From NCBI GenBank assembly GCA_021777635.1, contig JAJYDI010000072.1, positions 1 through 9,944 of the forward strand: 9,944 bases of DNA, read 5' to 3'. Below, in pieces: positions 1 through 9,944 of this stretch. Source of the stretch: Pseudomonadota bacterium (GTDB lineage Bacteria > Pseudomonadota > Gammaproteobacteria > Xanthomonadales > Rhodanobacteraceae). Made by a program: the position numbers and the translations under genes. The notes under the pieces are model-generated. The model had not been told where the DNA came from. It saw only the letters and a list, made by a program, of their open reading frames with translations, and did no database searches. Position 1 is the stretch's first letter. Every line of letters starts with the position of its first letter.

Positions 1-1233
<1,233 letters not shown>

Positions 1234-1283
1234 GGAGAGCGTCCTTGAGGGGGCGTGCGGTCAGTGCGTTCGGAAAGAGATGG

Positions 1284-4115
1284 TCATTCGGCGGCGTGGT
1301 CGACGGCGATCGGAGCGACCAGCGCCTGCTCGACCAGTGCGGCCTGCTCGACCTGGTGCGTTCCGAGATGCCCGCAGGCGGGTGCCGGCGAGCGTGCACG
1401 TCCGGCGTAGGACAGATGGTGCCGGCCGGAAATGCAGGCTTGCAGGTGATGGCGGATCTGGAACCAGGCGCCCTGGTTCATCGGCTCTTCCTGGCACCAG
1501 ATGACTTCCTTCGCGGCCGCGTACTTCGCCAGTTCGTTGCGGACTTCGTCGCGTGGGAAGGGGTACAGCTGCTCGACGCGCACCAGGGCGACATCGGCCA
1601 GGGCTTGCTTGTCGGCGGCTTCCAGCAGGTCGTAATAGACCTTGCCCGAGCACAGCACGACGCGGCGGACCTTCTTCGGATTCTTGACTCGTGCGTCGCC
1701 GATCACCAGCTGGAAGCCGCCGCCGGCCAGCTCGTCGAGCGTCGACACCGCCAGCTTGTGGCGCAGCAGCGACTTCGGCGTCATCACGATCAGCGGCTTG
1801 CGGCAGGGCCGCAGCATCTGCCGGCGGATCATGTGGAACGCCTGGGCCGGGGTGGTCGGCACGCAGACCTGCATGTTGTCGAGTGCGCACAGCTGCAGGT
1901 AGCGCTCCAGGCGTGCCGAGGAATGCTCGGGGCCCTGGCCCTCGTAGCCGTGCGGCAGGAACAGCGTGAGCGCGCACAGGCGCCCCCACTTGGCCTCGCC
2001 CGAACTGATGAACTGGTCGATCACCACCTGGGCGCCGTTGGCGAAATCGCCGAACTGTCCCTCCCAGATCACCAGCGTGTCGGGGTCGGCCGTGGCGTAG
2101 CCGTATTCGAAGGCCATCACCGCCTCCTCCGACAGCAACGAGTCCACGACAGCGACCTCGGCGCCGTCACGCACCCGGGCCAGCGGCATCACGGTGGCGT
2201 CGCTGGCCTGGTCGTGCAGCACGGCGTGGCGATGGAAGAAGGTGCCGCGTGCCGAATCCTGGCCGACCAGGCGCAGTCCGTAGCCGTCGCGGATCAGGCT
2301 GGCGTAGGCCAGATTCTCGGCGAAGCCCCAGTCGAGCGGCAGCTCTCCCGATGCCATCCTGCGGCGATCGTCGTAGATCCTGGCCACGCGCGGGTGCAGC
2401 TTGATGGCGCCGACGTCGAGGATGATGTCGAGCAGTGCCGCCAGTGTCTTGCGCTCGACGCCGGTCGCGGCCGACGTGTCGAGACGGCCGCCGAGATAGC
2501 GGCTCCAGTCCACCAGCAGTCCTTCGCGCGGGTTGGCGACCAGTTCGGCGACCGGCTCGCCGGCTTCGAGTTTCCTGCGGTAGCCGTCGACCATCGCCTG
2601 CGCGGTGGCGGCATCGAGGACGCCGGCCGCGATCAGGTGTTGCGCATAGAGCTCGCGCGCGGTGGGTCGCGCGCGGATCACCTGGTACATCAGCGGCTGG
2701 GTCGCGGCCGGTTCGTCGGCCTCGTTGTGGCCGAGGCGGCGATAGCAGACCAGGTCGATCACCACGTCGCGCTTGAAGGCACGGCGGAAGTCGCAGGCCA
2801 GCCGCGTCACCAGCAGGACGGCCTCGGGGTCATCGCCGTTGACGTGGAACACCGGCGCGTTGACCATCTTGGCGAGGTCGGTGCAGTACAGCGTCGAGCG
2901 CGCGTCGTGCGGTTCGGAAATGGTGAAGCCGATCTGGTTGTTGATGACGACGTGCAGCGTGCCGCCGATGGCGAAACCTCGCGCCTGCGACATGTTCAGC
3001 AGCTCCATGCCGACCCCTTGTCCGGCGAATGCTGCGTCGCCGTGGATCAGTACCGCAACCACGGCATCGCCGTCGTCGTGGCGGCGCGTCTGCCGCGCGC
3101 GCACCGAGCCGGCGACCACCGGATTGACGATCTCCAGGTGCGAAGGGTTGAACGCCAGCGCCAGATGCACCACGCCGCCGGGCGTCGCGACGTCAGCGCT
3201 GAAGCCGAGGTGGTACTTGACGTCACCGGAATGCGCCGGATCGTCGGGGTGGTCGAACCGGCCCTCGAATTCGTCGAACAGCTTGCTCGGCGCCTTGCCC
3301 AGGGTATTGACCAGCACGTTGAGACGGCCGCGATGCGCCATGCCGATCACGAACTCCCGCACGCCGGCCGTTCCGCCGCGGCGGATCACCTCGTCGAGCA
3401 GCGGAATCAGGCTGTCGCCGCCCTCTAGGGCGAAGCGCTTCTGCCCGACGTAGCGGGTGTGCAGGTAGCGCTCGAGTCCGTCGGCGGCGGTGAGCTTCTC
3501 CAGTACCCGGATCTGTTCGTCGCGGCCGAGGCCGGCGCGACCGTCGGCCTGCTCCAGGCGCGAATAGAGCCAGCGCCGCTGCTCGGCGTCGCTGATATGC
3601 ATGAACTCGGCGCCGATGCTGCCGGTATAGGTCGTCTTCAGGCGGGCGACCAGATCCTCAAGCCGGAGGCGCGTCGCCGCGGCGTAGGTGCCGGTGTCGA
3701 ACTCGGTGTCGAGATCGGCTGCCGACAGGCCGTGGAAAGCCAGCTCGAGATCCGGCGCCGCGTGCCGGGCCGCGAGACCCAGCGGATCGAGATCGGCGGC
3801 CAGGTGGCCGCGCGAACGAAAGGCCGTCAGCAGCCGCAGCACCGCGGCCTGCTTGCGCGCATGCGCGTCATCGATGGGTGCGGCGACCGGCGCGTGGCCG
3901 TTCGGGCGCTGCGCGGACTCGATGCGGGCGATGACCTGCGCGTGCGGCACATCGCCGGCTTCGCGACCCTTCAAGGTATTGAAATAGCTGCGCCATTCCG
4001 GCGTGACGGACGTGGCGTCGGCCAGCCACGCCTCGTACAGCGCCTCGACATAGGCGGCATTGCCGCCGGCGATCGGGGACGATTCGAAAAACTCGCGGAT
4101 CAGATGGGCGCTCAC
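1284..4115 (-). CDS. sucA: 2-oxoglutarate dehydrogenase E1 component
   Basis: Thiamine-diphosphate-dependent E1 of the 2-oxoglutarate dehydrogenase complex. It decarboxylates 2-oxoglutarate and reductively succinylates the lipoyl arm of SucB, the rate-controlling part of this TCA step. Length is 943 aa against 933 in E. coli. The N-terminal E2/E3-contact segment is present (ESSPIAGGNAAYVEALYEAW, 11-30). The E1 dehydrogenase domain (about 190-510) has HRGRLN (261-266), the ThDP/metal motif GDAAFAGQG (359-367) with the NN pair at 392-393, and YRRLGHNEADEP (458-469). The transketolase-like pyrimidine-binding domain (about 590-790) has SEEAVMAFEYGYA (from 662) and PHGYEGQGPEHSSARLERYL (721-740). 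A C-terminal domain (about 793-935) ends with SYAGRARSPAPA. The start is GTG (4113-4115); the in-frame codons just upstream offer no alternative, and no strong Shine-Dalgarno sequence is visible. It is first in its operon, followed 50 bp later by sucB. Confidence 0.98.
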   Translation of the reverse strand: MSAHLIREFFESSPIAGGNAAYVEALYEAWLADATSVTPEWRSYFNTLKGREAGDVPHAQVIARIESAQRPNGHAPVAAPIDDAHARKQAAVLRLLTAFRSRGHLAADLDPLGLAARHAAPDLELAFHGLSAADLDTEFDTGTYAAATRLRLEDLVARLKTTYTGSIGAEFMHISDAEQRRWLYSRLEQADGRAGLGRDEQIRVLEKLTAADGLERYLHTRYVGQKRFALEGGDSLIPLLDEVIRRGGTAGVREFVIGMAHRGRLNVLVNTLGKAPSKLFDEFEGRFDHPDDPAHSGDVKYHLGFSADVATPGGVVHLALAFNPSHLEIVNPVVAGSVRARQTRRHDDGDAVVAVLIHGDAAFAGQGVGMELLNMSQARGFAIGGTLHVVINNQIGFTISEPHDARSTLYCTDLAKMVNAPVFHVNGDDPEAVLLVTRLACDFRRAFKRDVVIDLVCYRRLGHNEADEPAATQPLMYQVIRARPTARELYAQHLIAAGVLDAATAQAMVDGYRRKLEAGEPVAELVANPREGLLVDWSRYLGGRLDTSAATGVERKTLAALLDIILDVGAIKLHPRVARIYDDRRRMASGELPLDWGFAENLAYASLIRDGYGLRLVGQDSARGTFFHRHAVLHDQASDATVMPLARVRDGAEVAVVDSLLSEEAVMAFEYGYATADPDTLVIWEGQFGDFANGAQVVIDQFISSGEAKWGRLCALTLFLPHGYEGQGPEHSSARLERYLQLCALDNMQVCVPTTPAQAFHMIRRQMLRPCRKPLIVMTPKSLLRHKLAVSTLDELAGGGFQLVIGDARVKNPKKVRRVVLCSGKVYYDLLEAADKQALADVALVRVEQLYPFPRDEVRNELAKYAAAKEVIWCQEEPMNQGAWFQIRHHLQACISGRHHLSYAGRARSPAPACGHLGTHQVEQAALVEQALVAPIAVDHAAE

Positions 4116-4177
4116 GTCGTTACCGGGGACAGCATGGGGCGCGCCACGCGCGCGCCCGGAGGCGGCGTTCCGGCCAT
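4112..4177 (-). CDS. Possible leader ORF (21 codons) overlapping the sucA start
   Basis: An ATG at 4175-4177 opens a 21-codon frame that begins MAGTPPPGAR and ends MLSPVTT. Its TGA stop (4112-4114) overlaps the sucA GTG start as GTGA, the arrangement typical of translational coupling. It contains three consecutive prolines followed by glycine, a type of motif known to slow ribosomes and require EF-P. Only an AAAGG about 13 nt before the ATG could serve as ribosome binding site, which is too distant to be convincing. It also lies at the predicted transcription start. A chance open frame in GC-rich DNA is quite possible. Confidence 0.25.
   Translation of the reverse strand: MAGTPPPGARVARPMLSPVTT
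4137..4157 (-). promoter_or_regulatory. GC hairpin in the sucA 5' untranslated leader
   Basis: An 8-bp all-G/C perfect stem (4137-4144 with 4150-4157) closes a 5-nt loop. It lies between the putative sucA promoter and the GTG start, ending 21 nt upstream of that start. No U-tract follows, so it is not an intrinsic terminator. It could influence ribosome access or mRNA stability. That role is inferred. Confidence 0.45.
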
Positions 4178-4197
4178 CGCGGCGGGAAAGCCTTTGA

Positions 4198-4228
4198 ATT
4201 ATAGCCGTTGCCTGCTGCGGCGCGGCAA
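4198..4228 (-). promoter_or_regulatory. Putative sigma70-type promoter of sucAB
   Basis: On the minus strand a consensus -10 box TATAAT lies at 4203-4198. A TTGCCG hexamer at 4228-4223 is a plausible -35 (4 of 6 consensus bases) with a long 19-nt spacer. The predicted start near 4191 would leave a leader of about 75 nt before the sucA GTG. The -35 lies inside the inverted repeat 4214-4245, so a factor binding the repeat would compete with RNA polymerase. Confidence 0.5.
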
Positions 4229-4245
4229 TTGCGCCGCGCCGCAGC
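4214..4245. repeat. Perfect 13-bp inverted repeat between the GNAT gene and sucA
   Basis: The arms 4214-4226 (GCTGCGGCGCGGC) and 4233-4245 are exact reverse complements separated by 6 nt (AATTGC). The element lies 32 nt past the stop of the acetyltransferase gene and covers the proposed sucA -35. As RNA it would form a very stable hairpin, able to end or protect the 3' end of the purB operon transcript. No T-run follows on either strand, so it is not a classical Rho-independent terminator. As DNA it could be an operator. The sequence does not decide between these. Confidence 0.6.
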
Positions 4246-4277
4246 GGGTGCCCTCGAGGCGGCGATGGCGACGGCGG

Positions 4278-5240
4278 TCAAAGCTCCAGCGGTCGCAGTA
4301 CGGCGGCGGGTTGCGAGCGTTCCCAGACCTGTTCGAAGTAGCGCAGCAGCTGCGCCTGCCGGCCGGGGTCGCAGGTATTGCCCTGGCCTTCGTAGCGGTT
4401 GCCGAGCGGACGCAGCAGGTAACCGCCGACATCGTTGAGTGCAAACGCGGCGGCGTACTGGCGGTCATTGTCCTCGATCGGCACGCGCAGCCGGATCACG
4501 CTGGGCAGGCGTTGCGCCAGCGCGATCAGGCGATGACCCTCGCGCAGGGCCCCCAGCGGCTCTTGCACCAGCAGCCGCAATTCGGCGCCGCGCCCGCGCA
4601 GGGCCAGTTCGCGCAGTGCCTCCAGGACCGGATCGGCGTCGAGCAGTCCGGGGTCGAGTTCGCGGGTGTAAAACGCCATCGTGTGCCGGGCGTCGCCGAG
4701 CAGGGCGAGTACCGCGGCGATGATCTCGTCGCGGCTGGATGTCTCGAGCAGGCGCGCCGCCGGTCGCGCCGTGGTGACGCCGCGCTGCATGGGCGGCGGC
4801 TCGGGCGCCGTGAGGATCAGACGCATGCGCTGGTGCGGGATGCCGCATTCATCGTAGACATCGCCGAAGGGCGCGAAGCCCTGCTGCGCATAGAAGGGCA
4901 TCGCCTGCACCTGGGCATGCAGTACGGCTTCCGGCCAGCCCGATGCGCGTGCCTGTTCGATCAGCGATCGCAGGAGCGCCGCGCCGACGCCGCGGCCGCG
5001 CCAGTCGCGCAGGACCGCCATGCGGCCGATGGTGCGATCGGGCGTCAGCCGGCCGCAGCCGATGGCACGGCCGGTCGCATCGCGTGCCAGCAGATGTTGC
5101 GAGCGAGCATCCAGCGCATCCCATTCGTCGCTTTCGGGGATGGCCTGTTCGAGCACGAACACCGCCATCCGCACTGCCTTGAGGTCGGCTTGGCCGGTCT
5201 CCCAGCGCGCCGGCTCGAGAAAGAAGGAGCCGTCGATCAT
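4278..5240 (-). CDS. Two-domain GNAT-family N-acetyltransferase
   Basis: Predicted 320-aa cytoplasmic acetyl-CoA-dependent acetyltransferase of unknown substrate. The N-terminal half (about 1-145) is a GNAT fold of the ElaA-like type. It opens with FVLEQAIPESDEWD and has acetyl-CoA pyrophosphate-binding motif A at VLRDWRGRGVGAALL (RGRGVG, 81-86). Motif B reads MPFYAQQGFAPFG (113-125), followed by DECGIPHQRM. After a PPP linker (148-150) comes a second domain of about 160 aa (FYTRELDPGLLD at about 200; AAFALNDVGGYLLRPLGNRYEGQG at about 263-287, cited here by its key G/Y/R residues). I believe this domain is found in related proteobacterial proteins, but it has no recognised catalytic motif; HKD phospholipase-D signatures are absent. 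The ATG (5238-5240) overlaps the stop of the upstream oxygenase gene as ATGA and has GAGGGG 6 nt upstream, so it is translationally coupled and last in the purB operon. Longer upstream starts would lie inside the preceding gene and lack homologous character. Confidence 0.88.
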   Translation of the reverse strand: MIDGSFFLEPARWETGQADLKAVRMAVFVLEQAIPESDEWDALDARSQHLLARDATGRAIGCGRLTPDRTIGRMAVLRDWRGRGVGAALLRSLIEQARASGWPEAVLHAQVQAMPFYAQQGFAPFGDVYDECGIPHQRMRLILTAPEPPPMQRGVTTARPAARLLETSSRDEIIAAVLALLGDARHTMAFYTRELDPGLLDADPVLEALRELALRGRGAELRLLVQEPLGALREGHRLIALAQRLPSVIRLRVPIEDNDRQYAAAFALNDVGGYLLRPLGNRYEGQGNTCDPGRQAQLLRYFEQVWERSQPAAVLRPLEL

Positions 5241-6433
5241 TGCGATCCCCTCGGTCTGGAACCAAAGCGCAGATGGCCGTCGTTGAGCAGATCGCACAGC
5301 TGCTGCCGATCGCTTGCCGGCAGTCGCCTTGCGGCGACCGCGGGTATCGTGGCGGATCCGCACACGATCACGGCTGCCGCTTGCGAGCAAGGCAGCGCTC
5401 GCCCCGCGACGTACAGGGTCGCGGCACGCCCGCGGCGCGACCAGGCACAGCGGCTCCAGGGGTGCCGCAGCAACGGCCGGTGGGCTCTCAGCGCGGCGTC
5501 GAAGGCCGCGGACGTGGTCGGTCGCGGCGGCGGTGAGGCCATTTGCGCGGCGCGATAGCGCGTGATGAAGCGGCCGAACCAGTCGGCCAGTTCGGGCGTC
5601 GGCAGCGTGGCAGCCAGCGGGCCCAGTGTCTGGCGCACGCGTGCCAGCGATGCGGCATCGATTTCGCCGGCGCGGCGCGCCGGGGCCAGGTCGGGATCGC
5701 CGTAACGCCGCGTTTCGGGCATTTGTTCGGCGAGATGCTCGGCAAGATCGAGCAGCAGCTCGGATTGCGCCGGCGCGCGCATGCCAATCGAGAACGTCAA
5801 GCAGTCGCCTTCGGCGATGCCGTCATGGGCAACGCCGGGCGGCAGGTAGAGCATGTCGCCGGGCTCGAGTCGCCAAGCGTGGGTGGCGCTGAAGCGGGCG
5901 AGCATCTTCAGTTCCACGTCGTCGCGCAGCGCCTGCGGCGCCTTGCGGTCGGTACTGATGCGCCACTGACGAATGCCCAGTGCCTGCAGCAGGAACACGT
6001 CGTACTGGTCGCTGTGCGGCCCCACGCCGCCGCCGTCGCTGGCATAGCTGACCATCACGTCGTCAATGCGCCACTGCGGCAGAAAGGCGAAGGCGTCGCG
6101 CAGGGCGGCCACGTCGACATCCCATTTGTCGACATCCTGCACCAGCAGGGTCCAGTGCGAGCGGGGCAGGCTGGCGAAGCGGCTCTCGGGGAACGGCCCG
6201 GTTTCCAGGCGCCAGCGGCCGGTGTCGATGTCATGCAGCACCAGACGCGCCAGTGCCCCGTCCTCGCAGGCGATTCCGGCCAGATCCTCCGGACTCAGCG
6301 GCAGCCTGAACCCGGTGCCGGCGCCGCGGATCAGCAGCGGTCGCTTTTGCCAGTAATCGCGAAGAAAGCGCGCTGGCGGCATGCCCAGCGGTAGGTCACG
6401 CCGGGCGTGAACCTCGAGCGCCTTGCCGCCCAC
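5237..6433 (-). CDS. roxA: Cupin/JmjC-type 2-oxoglutarate oxygenase, ribosomal protein L16 arginine hydroxylase type
   Basis: Predicted Fe(II)/2-oxoglutarate-dependent oxygenase related to E. coli YcfD (RoxA), which hydroxylates an arginine of 50S protein L16. Length is 398 aa against 373 in YcfD. The N-terminal PPARFLRDYWQKRPLLIRGA (19-38) and QWRIDDVMVSYASDGGGVGPH (ending at H140) match the family closely. The iron ligands are H140 and D142 in GPHSDQYDVFLLQ and H203 in LPPGVAHDG; their spacing mirrors H125/D127/H187 of YcfD. The C-terminal part (about 225-398) corresponds to the family's dimerisation and winged-helix region. The start is taken as GTG (6431-6433), one base after the purB stop (TGACGTG). 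The ribosome binding site is weak, which fits translational coupling. M18 is a less likely alternative start that would still keep the conserved domain. L16 specificity is inferred from similarity and not shown by the sequence. Confidence 0.92.
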   Translation of the reverse strand: MGGKALEVHARRDLPLGMPPARFLRDYWQKRPLLIRGAGTGFRLPLSPEDLAGIACEDGALARLVLHDIDTGRWRLETGPFPESRFASLPRSHWTLLVQDVDKWDVDVAALRDAFAFLPQWRIDDVMVSYASDGGGVGPHSDQYDVFLLQALGIRQWRISTDRKAPQALRDDVELKMLARFSATHAWRLEPGDMLYLPPGVAHDGIAEGDCLTFSIGMRAPAQSELLLDLAEHLAEQMPETRRYGDPDLAPARRAGEIDAASLARVRQTLGPLAATLPTPELADWFGRFITRYRAAQMASPPPRPTTSAAFDAALRAHRPLLRHPWSRCAWSRRGRAATLYVAGRALPCSQAAAVIVCGSATIPAVAARRLPASDRQQLCDLLNDGHLRFGSRPRGSQ

Positions 6434-6434
6434 G

Positions 6435-9287
<2,853 letters not shown>

Positions 9288-9446
9288 GGTTTCCCGGCTG
9301 CCGGCGGGCTGCATCCGTCGACAGCGTTCAAGCAGCGCGATGCCCTGATCGCCGATGGCGTGCCGATGCCCCCAGCATGCGGCTCGCGGCGGCGATTCCC
9401 GAAACAGGGCGTGGCGCACGTCATCCCCCATGCAAACGGAGTTCCC
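9288..9446 (+). other. Intergenic region after fumC with no convincing signal
   Basis: These 159 bp contain only weak hairpins (for example around CCGGCTGCCGG at 9295-9305) without a T-run, and no recognisable -10/-35 pair. The frame shared by fumC and the next gene is open throughout apart from the fumC TGA itself. The next gene may be co-transcribed with fumC or use a promoter type I cannot recognise. Confidence 0.4.
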
Positions 9447-9944
9447 ATGTACAAGCGGCTGCTTTTGATGATTCTGCTGGCTGCGAGCGGCGCAGTTCAT
9501 GCCCAGGACATTCTGATCCCCGGTCGTCAGCTGACGGCGGGCAAGGCGGACGCACAGCTCGCGCAAATGGCGCGCGAAGCGGCGAGCGAGCACAAGGTAC
9601 TGGTCGTCAACGCGCCCAGTTACTGGCAGGCACGCATCGCCAAGGCCATCCATGCGGCCGACCCTGCGGCCGACATTCGCTTCAATGACAGCTTTTTCGA
9701 ACATGTCCTGATCCGCTTGAGCGACCGGTCGGCCACGCCGGCGGCAGCACCGGTCGCGTCGCCGGTGGTCGTGCATGCGGCGCCGCCACGACGCATGGAG
9801 CATGCGCCGCAGTCGCGTGTGGTCGTGCGTCCCGCCGCCGCCGTGCATGCGGCAAGGGCAACCGTGGCGCCCGCCGCGCCCGCCGCACCCGCCGTGCCGT
9901 CGGCGGCACCCGCGCTGCGCGTTGCGGTCGCGCCCGCGCCGATG
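9447..9944 (+). CDS. Exported Ala/Pro/Val-rich protein of unknown function (3' end cut by window edge)
   Basis: 166 codons are visible and the stop lies beyond the window. The ATG at 9447 has GGAG 5 nt upstream. It is followed at once by a Sec signal peptide: basic KR at 3-4, hydrophobic core LLLMILLAASGAV, and likely cleavage after VHA (residue 19) before QD. This start is preferred over the in-frame ATG at 9366, which would bury the signal. The mature N-terminal part (about 20-92) looks like a small alpha/beta domain with helix AQLAQMAREAASEH, strand KVLVVNAPSYW, helix QARIAKAIHAAD and strand IRFNDSFFEHVLIRLS. From about residue 95 on it is low-complexity A/P/V/R sequence, which suggests a periplasmic spacer or wall-spanning stalk. 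I do not recognise the family. A peptidoglycan- or envelope-associated role is conceivable, but no diagnostic motif is visible. Confidence 0.8.
   Translation, partial: MYKRLLLMILLAASGAVHAQDILIPGRQLTAGKADAQLAQMAREAASEHKVLVVNAPSYWQARIAKAIHAADPAADIRFNDSFFEHVLIRLSDRSATPAAAPVASPVVVHAAPPRRMEHAPQSRVVVRPAAAVHAARATVAPAAPAAPAVPSAAPALRVAVAPAPM
9867..9893 (+). repeat. Three tandem 9-bp units in the Ala/Pro-rich region
   Basis: Three consecutive copies of GCGCCCGCC (the last with GCA for GCG) encode Ala-Pro-Ala units in the low-complexity tail of the exported protein. In-frame units of this kind can expand or contract by slippage without breaking the reading frame. Confidence 0.7.

Noticed and set aside
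1245..3428. A 727-codon plus-strand open frame antisense to sucA
   Set aside because: It lies wholly opposite sucA, has the skewed His/Gln/Arg composition of antisense GC-rich frames and shows no recognisable motif. The sucA frame is supported by many conserved motifs.
4214..4245. The inverted repeat as a standard Rho-independent terminator
   Set aside because: No T-run follows the stem on either strand, so the intrinsic terminator signature is incomplete. It is recorded instead as a repeat of undecided role.
3459..5558. A 699-codon plus-strand open frame spanning the sucA 5' end, the GNAT gene and part of roxA
   Set aside because: It crosses three genes on the other strand and an intergenic region, with no protein-family signature. 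It is an antisense shadow caused by high GC.

Overview
The window reads as a compact, GC-rich (roughly two-thirds G+C by eye) chromosomal stretch of a gammaproteobacterium. The PurB, FumC, SucA/SucB and RoxA-type proteins and the neighbourhood fit best with the Lysobacterales (Xanthomonadales). That placement is inferred from protein character, not from a search. No transposase, tRNA, rRNA, CRISPR array, phage gene or other sign of transfer is visible. This is core metabolism on the host chromosome.

Layout from left to right. The minus strand, bases 1-4115, carries the tail of a 2-oxoglutarate dehydrogenase operon read right to left: sucA (E1, complete, GTG start), then sucB (E2, lacking only its last few codons at the window edge). 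Bases 4116-4277 are a 162-bp intergenic region. It holds a good sigma70-type -10 box for sucA, a perfect 13-bp inverted repeat over the putative -35 region, a GC hairpin in the untranslated leader, and a possible 21-codon leader ORF whose stop overlaps the sucA start. The minus strand, 4278-7802, is a second tight operon: purB, then a JmjC/cupin ribosomal-protein oxygenase (roxA/ycfD type), then a two-domain GNAT acetyltransferase. Its junctions are a 1-nt gap and an ATGA overlap. An 87-bp divergent intergenic region separates purB from fumC (plus strand, 7890-9287). After 159 bp with no convincing signal comes the start of an exported, Ala/Pro/Val-rich protein of unknown function, which runs off the right edge.

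How the genes relate. SucA and SucB form most of the TCA-cycle step from 2-oxoglutarate to succinyl-CoA, and FumC hydrates fumarate to malate. PurB releases fumarate in two steps of purine synthesis and belongs to the same superfamily as FumC, so the divergent pair couples a fumarate source with a fumarate sink. RoxA consumes 2-oxoglutarate and O2 to hydroxylate a ribosomal protein, and the GNAT gene is translationally coupled to it. The parts least explained by known biology are the GNAT protein's conserved-looking C-terminal domain, the sucA leader architecture and the exported protein at the right edge. I did not find a clearly new multi-gene system.
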